From Notospermus geniculatus (taxonomy: Eukaryota; Nemertea; Pilidiophora; Heteronemertea; Lineidae), in NCBI GenBank assembly GCA_002633025.1, contig NMRB01002319.1, positions 38,034 to 102,033 on the forward strand: a stretch of 64,000 nucleotides of DNA. The letters are read 5' to 3'. Made by a program: the position numbers and the translations under genes. The notes below the pieces were generated by a model. The model saw only the letters and a program-made list of their open reading frames with translations. It was not told the origin of the DNA and did no database searches. Positions 24,401 to 36,400 of this stretch are shown here, piece by piece (positions within the stretch are counted from its first letter, which is position 1; the number at the start of each line of letters is the position of its first letter).

Positions 24401-27400
24401 CGTTCGTGTGCCCACCCATGCTGCGTTCGAATGTCCACGCTACTAGAAAATACATCAGTGTTTCTGATCCCAACATTTAACTGTCATTCTCAATTCATTT
24501 ATCAATATGTGTCACATCATTTAAACTTTCTGCTGTTATTTCATGAAGGTTCTTTGTGCTACATGCATTTTGTAATGCTTGTCCAATTTCACTCCTCAAA
24601 GTGGGTGCTATCGGTTCGCAGTCCATGGTAGCGAAATGGTATTCCGGTCCATGGTTGCGAAATGGTATTCCGGTCCATGGTAGCGAAATGGTTAACTGTG
24701 CTGTCTATGCTGCCCTGTGGGTGATGATGTCAGTGAACAACACAGGAGTGCTGTTGTGTACCCACAATTGTCCTAAAATTCGTTCCTTTGTGTTTTCACA
24801 GCTAAAGCTGCTGCAGCAAAAAGTGACACTGCCACAAATGGAGACAATGACCTATCCCCCCAAAATGTTGAAATTCCACAGTTCGACGACGCAGAATCCT
24901 TCTTCTCATCAAAAAAGCAGGATTCTCCTGAAAGGACGTTGGAGGTGACAGACGAAGCACTGGATGATATTTTTATATACTCCCAGGATATGTGAGTATT
25001 TATTTGCCATTTGGTAGTTTATAACTGCTGATACAGTCCACTCTTGATATACCGCCACTGGTGGTATAGCGAGGGTATTGTTGTTGGCAATGTTGAAATG
25101 TCTTCGACCGAGGAAGTCAGTTGTCTGTGGCGGTATATCGAGGGGCGGTATAGCGAGAGTGGACTCTATCTCTATAGCCAGATTCATACTTCAAATGCCA
25201 ACGCATCCGACACGCGGTCAACTTTGCAGGATGGCGCATTCGACCCCGGACCTCAACAGATGGTTTTTTGGCCTCAAATCTTGGGGCTATGAATGTTCAG
25301 GCAGTAATTCTGCTGCGTCAAAATGCTGAATCAATATGTGTGGCGGTCTAGGAAAACCCGTCGGAAGTCGCTGACTGATCAACAAGGGTTGTTAGATTGC
25401 CTGTGCATTGATCGGCTACTGTTCACCTGTTACGTACTGCATTTCAGCTATTGAAATTCGCGGGTTCACCAAGGCCGTTAACAGTTTCCTCAAATGCGAC
25501 ATCCGACGGGTTTTCCTAGACCGCCTCACATGTGACAGTATCGCTCACTAAATTTGATTGCGTCTGATGCAGACGCACGGCGTCTAAAGTATGAATCAAG
25601 CCTATTTCATACTTTCTGGGTGGGAAATTTTTTGCGGTTCACGTTACTCTAATCAAAGTTTTTGACATACTGATTGGTAAAAATTTTCTTCTATTCACAG
25701 TCTTGAACACAAAAGGAGAATCAAGCCAAAAAGAACGCGACCAACTTCTCGGAACCCTCTCCGTGCTTTGGCGGAGAGAAAAGACGTCAAAACAACATAC
25801 GAAGAAGGAGCGAAGACAAACATCGCAGAGAAGGAAATGGCGAGAATTAAAAAAGAAAGAGGTGTGTTTCTTTATCTTAAGTGATTCTAAAGTGCTTTTC
25901 AGAATGTCCAGTCATTTTTGCACTCATTTTACCTTGCAATGGAACCTAACCACAAACCACAAATTGGCCAATTACGTGTGCATGTCAATTCACGGTTGAC
26001 CGACTTCTAATAGGACCTTGTTCAGGTCTATACTCTGATTCAAGATAATCATGCACACGTAATTGGTCCATTTGTGGTTTGTGGTTAGGTTCCATTGCAA
26101 GGTAAAATGAGTGCAAAAATGACTGGACATTCTGAAAAGCACTTTATTCAAGATGAGTAAATATGAGCACCTAGATAATGTAGTTTATTTCATTCAACAA
26201 TGTTTGTAGTCAGTATGGCAATCCATCCTTAACTTATGAGGTGGAATTGCGAATCTCAAATTCACAAATTTGGTACCGGTATATGCATTTCAGTGATTGG
26301 TCAAAAAGGTCTCGCGCAGTCAGCCCTTGCTGGTCTTGCAAGCAAGGAAAACTTTGCTGGAGTAGCGTTGAAGAAAGCTGATACCGCAACACCATCAAAA
26401 ACACAGGCAGGTCTGCGGGTGGAACCGTATATGGATGTGATGTTAATGCAAGTGAAAGGTGAGTGATTTCGGTCAAAAACTATTAAAAGAGGTTTGATGT
26501 GGTCATCCAGTGCCCCCTCCCCTTGTCTGATCTTTGCATACTTTGTCTGTTTGAGTCTTCCACCACAGTGTCCATACCCACTTGTCTTTGAGGAGTGTTG
26601 ATGACCTAGGGCTGAGTTTACATCAGATGACACGCAACACGAACACGCAGGCGAACAAAAGTAAAAGCATTTGCTAGTCTTTATTCAAATGACCCATTGC
26701 CTCAATGTCCATTTCACATTTGTCTCAACAAAATTCCAGGTCGCCGTCAGATCCAGTTCCGTCTGGTCGAGCCGAAAGCTTCATCTCTGAACAGTGGAGA
26801 TTGCTTCATCCTGGTGACCGCTGGCAAGCTCTTCTGCTGGCTTGGCGAATTCTGTAACGTCATTGAAAAGGCCAAGGTAGGTGTCAGGCCGAAGTTTTCA
26901 GTCACTGACATGGAATTCCATATTGTAAATGGAGCTATTGAGGCAGGCTGACTTCCCACCTGTTTATTCCACCTTTGATGTTTTTCCACCTCTGATCTTT
27001 CCTCCAGGCACAAGAAATCGCCCAGACAATCTTCCAAAAGAAGGACCTCGGCCACAAGGGCAGCAGTCGCGGTGTAATAACAATTGACGAGGCACGCGGC
27101 CAGGCCCACGATGCCTTCTGGGATTTACTCGGTGGTGCTGCTGATTATCAAGACGTGGGGCCAGAAGACGAGGACCTGCTCTACGAGACGTTCCTAACGG
27201 AGACGAACATCGTATACCGAGTCGAGGGCAGTTGTTTGATTCCGGTTGAGGAGTATTGGGGCATGCCGCTAAAGCAGGAGATGCTGAAGAGTGAGGAGGT
27301 AAAATACATTTTGTAACCGTTATATGGGTTCGGTCGTTGAGTCATTAAAATTGTCGGCAGTGTGGTTTTGACTATTCTGATAGTAGGCCTACAGTACAGG

Positions 27401-30400
27401 TCACAATTGACATCCCTAAATTCGCGTAAGTTACGCGTAAGTCACTCGTAACTTACGCAACAACTCACGAGCTATGTTACGCGTAACTTTTGAGGTGAGT
27501 TACGCGAATTTCGCTAGCTACATAGTGATTTACGAGGCGAGTTGCGCGATTTTGGCGTGTTATGCGAAACCAAAGCCGTGAGTTACGCGTAAGTTACTCG
27601 TAACTTACGAAGCCGTAGGGATGTCAATTGTGACCTGTGCTGCACCTGATTATTATGCCCTCACTCAACGAAGTTGAGATGGGGCATTATGTTTTCACTG
27701 ACAAGTCCAGACTAATCCTGCAAAATATCGGGGTGTAGTGAGGATAGAGCGGGGGCATAAATTGCAAGCGTCCCTGATTGAATTATGTTTAGTTACATCT
27801 TCTGTGTTTCAGGTTTATGTTTTCGACTTTGGTACAGAACTGTACGTCTGGCATGGGAAAAAGGTGTCATTCGAGAAGCGGAAAGTGGCCATGAAGTTAG
27901 CCAAACAGTTGTGGGACCAAGGATATGACTACTCCGAACTTGAAATCAGTCCGCTGTCACCGTTCAAAGGTAGCAAAATTTTGCTTTATATTCTATAGCT
28001 TTAACTTAATTTTTGCCCACCTACCAATTCAATGGTAATTTGAAAATTTCTGTTCCTTACGGTATTTGTTACGTGCCAAAAATGTGTAGCCAAAAATTCA
28101 CAAGCCATCTTGAAAACTTCGTTTTCCAGTATATAAGGGAGAGAAATCTGGTATGTATTAATTGGTGAATGAATGTTACAAGGATGGGTGTCTTCTGATG
28201 TTTGTTCATAATACATAGAGAGGTTGTGCAGCGGCCCGACTCCGACTTCAACTACGAGAATGAATTGAGGTCCGCTGTGGACATCGTTGATAAAAACGAT
28301 TTGATAGACGTTTTCAATTCATCAAACACCATAAATTGAAGGCAGAAAAATTTGGCCTTATAAATTGGAAGTGCGGATAAATAATGAGTATTGACATCGT
28401 AATCCTAGTCGTTACGACTTGAAATACGACTAATATTTGTGATTTACGTGCACCTCTGATTATTCTGTCACAAAGTTATGGCAATTTACGATTTGCAAAC
28501 GTCTATCAAATCATATTTATCAAGGATGTCTACAGCGGACTGCAGTTCATTCTGATAGCTGAAGCCGGAGTCGGAAAGCTGCGCAACGTATCTAATATCT
28601 GCTTATGTTCCTTGGTAATGGTGATAACACAGTCTATCTTCCTGGATGTAGTGATTCCTTCAGTAAAGCCAGTTTTGCAGAACCAATATCTGTGGGCCAC
28701 ATTCCTGGGCTTATTCATATATGGCTGCAACACCTCTCAAGAGACCAGTTCCCAGTCTGGAAAAGGAGATCTAGGAATATTCTCATGACAGGCAGATACC
28801 TGTTTAATGTTCCAAATTGCTCGTAAATTGGGTTTCGACTACACCCCACCACTTTCTAGATAATTTAGGAAATTCTTTTGTTAATTATTCTACATGTAAT
28901 TATACCATTCTTCTGTGTTGTTTCCACCACATGGTTGTCGTCAAGTGAGAAGTGTCACAAAATTCTGTTAAATGGCTCTGACCAAATTCTCTCATTATTG
29001 TTCGAAACACGAGAAAAATTTTCACCCGAATTGCGTTGCGTGTCACAGACAAATGCGTATCAGCAAAAATAGATAAGCTTATCTATTTTTTGGTATCAGT
29101 CTTTGTGAGTGATGTGTGCGTAGATAGAAAAACAAAGATACATTTTGGAAAATCACATTTTGGAAACGGTGTTAAATACTGGTTAGAAATAGCTTGGATG
29201 TAAACAAACCATAGCGCATTGAGGATTTGCAACAGTGAAGAAATCATTCTGTGCTACATTGGGTGATCTGAAGAACTGAACAGCCACAAAAAAGCATCTG
29301 TTATCGGTCTGTCCTCTCCTATGTGTACAATACTAACCAATTTTGTGTTTGGTAATGGTAATTACTGACCTTTCTCCCTGTAAAAAGTAATTCCACTGTC
29401 TCATTGTTGATCCTCAAAGGACTGTTAAAGCTTTTAGAAAAATTCCTAAAAATGATAGAATTGTAACACGCAGCTGAAAAACAGAGGCATAACTAGCGGG
29501 GAGGGGCAAGGGGGCAAATGCCCACCCCCACCCGGAGCAAAAAAGGACAGGGCAAATTTTCCTCTAAAAGGTCATTTTCTTCTTCAAGCCAAGTTGAGGT
29601 GTCAGATGTGGGGAAAATGCATCTGAGAGGATGTAGATTTTGATACTTCATGACATTTTGTACATGCATTTCACTGATTGCTGAAGGTTGCTGAGGAAAT
29701 CTCACCCGATTGGATCATCACATCTGCGTGATAAACTGAAATAATCCATGGAACTGATAATTTACCATTCAATTGATGTTTCTTCAGCTGAAGAGGACGG
29801 AGGTCTACCCCTAAAGAGTGACACGCGTCCAAAATGGTGCTTACTGGCCAAGATCAATGAGAACATGGAAACGATACTTTTCCGAGAGAAATTCAAAGAT
29901 TGGCCAGATTCGAACAGGATTATCAAGGTCAAGGGTGGTGACTCGGAGCCAGTCAAGGTCAGTTGATTTAGGTGTAGGCCTATGCTTTCTTAATTCTAAA
30001 GGGGTGGACACTTTCAAAGAAAGCTGTAGGCCTGGGCCGACCGCACAGAAAGTCCGATAGTGCTTTCGTGCCTATCGGCGGTATCGTATGCATGAAAACT
30101 AACCGCCAACATGCGCCGATAGCACTATTGGACTTTCTGTGCAGTCAGCCTTGGTAGATTGTCCTTTGATTCACGCTGTGAGACATTTGTGGGTGTCAGA
30201 AGGGCAGTGTACAATGTCTAAGATGACTTCAAACTTTCTTTCCATGATGACCTCCTAAAGCTGGGAGTACAATTTCATATCATTACTGCTATAACAAACA
30301 TTTTTCCTATGACCTCATTAAGTTGGGAGGGAGTACAATTTTCTATCGTTACTTCTATATCAAACAATTTGTCCTATGACCTCATTACGGTAAGTTGGGA

Positions 30401-33400
30401 GGGAGTATAATTTTCTACCATTAATTCTACCCAACAGTGTTAGTCCTGTGACCTCATTAAGTTGGGAGGGAGTTCTCGGTACCATTTCAAACATTGGGTC
30501 CTATGACCTCATTAAGTCCTGAGGGAGGAGTACTATTTCCTACCTTTATCATGACTTCTTTAGCAAACATTTGCCCTACCCTGGGTGGGAGGAGTACTAA
30601 TTTCTATGGTTACTTCTATTACAAACCAAACAGCTAAAGCCAGATTCATACTTCAGACGCCAGCGTCTGCATCCGACATGCGATCAAATTGGCACGACAC
30701 ACATTTGACGACGAAACGTGAAGGGTGATTTTTAGCTCATGGTGGTGCGTCCGTCGTCGTCGTGTTCCGTTAGCAGGGCACGTTTTGTAACCGCCAGAGC
30801 TATTGATCTGAAACTTGGTACATATATACCCCTAGGTCAGATGACCCATGACACCAAGTTTCGGTCCGGTTCGACTCTTAGCTTGGCCACCAGGTGGCGG
30901 AAACCGAAAACACAAAAAGTGCAATAACTCCTGAACTAATGACTAGATCTTCTCCAAATTTTTATCATAGGTGTATCTAATAAGGATACATAACATATAT
31001 AACGGGTTTTTGATTTGACCTACTTTTCAAGGTCACAGAGGTCAAAGTTCGACAAAAGTGACGAACCTGCCACAGTTTGTCATTATTTCACCAAGCGACT
31101 TCATATCTTGCATAAACATGCATTGGAGGGGTACCTTTAAAAATACCAAGTTTCGGCCCGATTGGACATCCAATATGGCCGCCAGGTGGCGTAACCTGAA
31201 AATCAAGTAACTGCTATTACTCAGGAACGACTTGACGTGGAGTGCTCAAATTTGATATTTACGTCCCTCTAGATGACCTTTACATGCATGTCGAATTTCG
31301 GACTGATTTGACTTCCAAGATGGCCACCAGGTGGCGTAACCCAAAAATCATCAAAGTGCTGTAACTCAGGAACGACTTAACCCAAAGTGCTCCAATTTGC
31401 TATGTGGCCCCCTGCAGATGACCTTTATGTGCATGTGAAGTTTCGGCCTGATCGGACATCCAATATGGCCACCAGGTGGCGTAACCCGAAAATCGTCAAA
31501 GTGCTGTAACTCAGGAACGATGTGACCCAAAGTGCACCTACTCGGGAATGACTTTACCCAGATTGCTCATCCCTCTGTCATTAGACTGTTATGTCCAACC
31601 CGGTGAGCACATGGTCCATGGACCATTTCATTTCTGCGTTCAATCATGGGGCTCAGAATGGTCTTACAATGATAAATTCTGCCAGATCAAAACGCTGGGA
31701 CAAAGTTGACTTTTGAGTTTTATTGCAGGTTGGATGCAGACGTTCAGTGTGTTGACTATGAATCAAGCCTAGGTTGAGTTGTTTTATCAAACAAGATGCA
31801 ATTTATTGTCATCGTCAGACTGTTGAGATACAGTGTATCAAACCAAATAGATTTCCCTCGAGCTTGTCAAGTTTCTTTATCTTTCTCCCCAGACTGAGGT
31901 CACTCTTGATCTGAAGCCTGTCGATGCCAAGCTGATGATTCCACTGAAAACCGACCCTGTGACATTGGTGCTAGAAGGAAGTCATGTAGGCCGAGGACGG
32001 AAATGGTATGTGACCACGTAAACTTCCTGATGCTGGTCGTCGATTACATTTGGCCAGCATCATGGTCTTTTATGCAATGTAACCTGGGTTCAAGGTCTGT
32101 TTCTATGAAATTGGCAGTAATGACTGTAGGAAATTAAACCTCTTGCACCTGTAGCAACGGAGGTACCTCTTCCTGTAGCCTGAAAATACCATGATAATGC
32201 CTCCACTTTGACCTGGATTCAGGAGGTCAACGTCAATGGAAGTCACCCAGTAAAGCTACTACAATGTACATGTATGTGTACATAACTTGTCATAACCAGT
32301 TTTGAAATTCATCTGTACATGTTTCAGCTCTGAAATATAAAACGTTTCAGAGAACAAACGGAAAAATATTTCATGACTTCAGGTGCTGGGTTAAAACTTA
32401 TTGTACTCTGTCACCTGCCTCCCAAGTAAAAACACAGTGAGGAGTTAGGATAGTGAATCATACATGTAAATACAAAAATTTTGGAAAAAGAGAATTGTGC
32501 GGACTTAGCAAAATAGATTTCATTAGAAGTTATAGAACTTGGCTGAGTCAGCCGGGGGGGGGNGGGGGGGGTTGAATATGGAACGTGTTGCATTAGTTTA
32601 CATGTATATGTACTTTCAGGGTCGAAACGTTTGAAGGTTTGAAGAAAGAGTTTGATGTCCTGACAGTTAAAGTCATGATGTGGCACGTCATGGAATACGA
32701 GACACTAAAGCTACACCAGGATAGCTTTGGACAGTTCCACAGTGGTGACACCTATGTGGTACGATGGCAGTACATGGTCATGGCTGGAGGTGAGATGATG
32801 CCCGTTTGCCTTATCTTACTTTGAAAACTGAAAACTACTTAGTTTTTGCCAAATCAGGAAGGGAGGAATTTTCACTTATATGTTACTGTCCTACCTTATC
32901 GGATGAGGGATGAGTACAGTCCTTCCTCGCTATTACGAACCCTTCGGTGTCCAAGGGTTAAGTTCGTACTAACGAGGAGTTCGTAATAGCGAGGATTCGT
33001 CCGTGGGAGCATGCACTTCATATACAGTACATGACTAACTTTATTGAATATTTGCCTGATTATCGTAATTGATCATGGGCAGGAATTGGGCCAAAATTAC
33101 ATACATGTCATGAAATTATGGGAGCCAGACGTTGGGTTCGTAATATCCGGGAGTTCGTAGAATCGAGGTTCGTAAGAGCAAGGGAGCACTGTACTTATTT
33201 CTGTCATTACCGCAATAGACCTTCCCAACAACAATGCGATCTAACAGTTCTCACCATACAGTACAGGTCACAATTGACATCCCTAAATTCGCGTAAGTTA
33301 TGCGTAAGTCACTCGTAACTTACGCAACGACTCACGAGCTATGTTATGCGTAACTTAGGAGGTGAGTTACGTGAATTTCGCTAGCTACGTAGTGATTTAT

Positions 33401-36400
33401 GAGGCGAGTTACGCGATTTTGGCGAGTTACGCGAAACCAAAGCCGTGAGTTACGCGTAAGTTACGAGTAACTTAACCAAAGCCGTAGGGATGTCAATTGT
33501 GACCTGTACTGTATGATGTCAGAAGCTTAATACCATTCAATGGCTGCTGGGACGCTATTATTAGTTGGTCAAGCAGGTCGTGGCACAAAAGTTTAGATAA
33601 AATAATTATCTGAGAGGATGCGTTTGGTCATGTGATATCTATTATGTTATATCATGGATGGACAAAGAATGGCTACGACATAATGTGGGAGAAATGTAGG
33701 CCACCATCTTTCTTGGAAGGCTACATAAAAATGTTGTCTTACGACCATATGAAACCAAGTGTGAGCAACACTAATTTCCTGTGGTTTTGCTCTATAACAA
33801 ACATTTTGTCCTATGTAATCACAAAACCAAGATAAAGCTTTCGTCTTCTTTTAGGTCTGAAGAACTTGAAAGGTCAAGCTGCTCGACAATCATTCACAGG
33901 CAGGGAACGGTGTGCTTATTTCTTCTGGCAAGGAAAAGATTCGACGATAAACGAAAAAGGTGCCTCGGCTCTTATGACAGTTGAACTGGACGAAGAACGT
34001 GGACCGCAAGTCCGTGTGATACAAGGCCGAGAACCGCCATGTTTTCTTAATTTATTCGACGGGGGGATGATTATGTATATAGGTAAACGCGAGGACGAAA
34101 CGACGAATACGCAAGGAGATTGGAGACTATACGTCATCCGTAATGAATATGAAAATGAGGCTTATCTCATGGAAGTGAACTGTTGTATCGCAAACTTGCG
34201 AAGTCGGTCTTCATTCATTTTGCTCAATGTACGAACTGGCAGTTTATTTGTCTGGCATGGTGCGAAATCGTTTGACTATATACGAAATATTGCCGTGAAT
34301 AGTGCTCAGCGTTTGATGAAGAAGTGCCCGGCTGAGGTTGGGCTTCACAAAGATGCGGCAATCATGGTGACGGAGGTGGAGGAAGGTCGAGAGCGGCGTG
34401 AATTCTGGTCGGCGATGGACAGCATGGATAGGAGTAAATACGACTGTTTGNNNNNNNNNNNNNNNNNNNNNNNNNNNNNNNNNNNNNNNNNNNNNNNNNN
34501 NNNNNNNNNNNNNNNNNNNNNNNNNNNNNNNNNNNNNNNNNNNNNNNNNNNNNNNNNNNNNNNNNNNNNNNNNNNNNNNNNNNNNNNNNNNNNNNNNNNN
34601 NNNNNNNNNNNNNNNNNNNNNNNNNNNNNNNNNNNNNNNNNNNNNNNNNNNNNNNNNNNNNNNNNNNNNNNNNNNNNNNNNNNNNNNNNNNNNNNNNNNN
34701 NNNNNNNNNNNNNNNNNNNNNNNNNNNNNNNNNNNNNNNNNNNNNNNNNNNNNNNNNNNNNNNNNNNNNNNNNNNNNNNNNNNNNNNNNNNNNNNNNNNN
34801 NNNNNNNNNNNNNNNNNNNNNNNNNNNNNNNNNNNNNNNNNNNNNNNNNNNNNNNNNNNNNNNNNNNNNNNNNNNNNNNNNNNNNNNNNNNNNNNNNNNN
34901 NNNNNNNNNNNNNNNNNNNNNNNNNNNNNNNNNNNNNNNNNNNNNNNNNNNNNNNNNNNNNNNNNNNNNNNNNNNNNNNNNNNNNNNNNNNNNNNNNNNN
35001 NNNNNNNNNNNNNNNNNNNNNNNNNNNNNNNNNNNNNNNNNNNNNNNNNNNNNNNNNNNNNNNNNNNNNNNNNNNNNNNNNNNNNNNNNNNNNNNNNNNN
35101 NNNNNNNNNNNNNNNNNNNNNGGGGGGGGGGTTAATGGGGAAATCTTGCCTGAATTGTCCATTTCCTCATCATGCAACAATGAGTGATGATTTTGTGAAA
35201 AGTGACTCTTTTTTCCCAGTGTCTATTTCTCCATTGACTTTTTTACCAGTGTCTATTTTTCCGGTGACATTTTTTCCACTGTCTTTTTTTCCAGTGACTT
35301 TTTTACCAGTGTCTTTTTTCCAGTGTCTTTTTTACTGTGTCTTTTTTTCCGGTGTCTTTTTTTCCAGTGTCTTTTTTACCTGGATTCATAGCTTTATACA
35401 CATGATTGATGTACAGCATTTACAAACAGCACTAATTCCTGGTGGCGAGGTTGATCATGAACAGTTCAGCTGTCCTTTAATAAGCCAGTAGCACACCAGG
35501 CGAAATTGCAAGCGATTGACTCGCCACCGATCTTCTCGCCAGCCACCGCAGACTAGGTGATCTCAGCTTTAGCATTGTTTGACATTGGGCAAACATTGTT
35601 GGTGAGAGGACTCCACGCATCGCTGTCCAGCGCACACCTGGTGTCAAACTGCCGAATTTGCTCGCTTGTGATCAGATCACTTGTAATAAGATCACTTTTG
35701 ATAAGAAGGCTTGTGATAAGATCAGTTGATTAGATCACTTGTGATACATGTAAGATCACTTCTGATATCACCTGGTATGAGCTGGCTTTAGGACTACCTT
35801 GTGATGCCCTTACCCCCTAAACCCTGGTTATGATTTCTAGAGAACTGTTTACAAGTGTATCTCTTACTTTCAGATCCAGGCAAATTCTCCCACACACCAC
35901 GCCTGTTCTACATGGACAGCGTGGGGGGAACATTCGAGGTAGCCGAGCAGCTGAATCCAAGCAGGAGTGACGTCTGCACACCATTTCCGTTCCTTCAAGC
36001 TGATCTCTACACAGCATCACAACCTGGTAAGGTTTCTATACTTGTGTCAAAGTTGTTTCCTGTGTCTACATGGTTACTCGTCCTTATTCTCGAAGAAAAC
36101 TCCAGGGGTAGCGAGCATAAAGGGGTCGCAGGTGTAGTCGTAAACCTGGGTGTAGAAGCAGGCGTAGGACTGGGTGTAACAGTTTCTAGTTGGCGAGCAT
36201 AAAGTTTAGGTCACCGATTTAGGAAGGGAGCATGAAACTAGGCGTACTGACATAACGTCTACGCCGAGGTATAACAGTGATGTATGACGTAACTGCTCAT
36301 TGAAAATGTTATGTGGCCTTAGATTTCTATTGTGCGGGTTCGACGTCCTTCACCTCCAGACACTGCGCCGTCTTAATTCGCAAAGCCAGGACGTGAAACC

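Noticed and set aside
30739-30927. Conserved 60-codon frame also present at 38833-39048
   Set aside because: Lies in the AGCTCACC-family repeat. Similarity is explained by the DNA repeat, and the other internal units do not keep the frame.
33866-35491. 541-codon frame through the gap
   Set aside because: The middle is N and the end is intronic minisatellite. Only 33855-34450 is real coding sequence.
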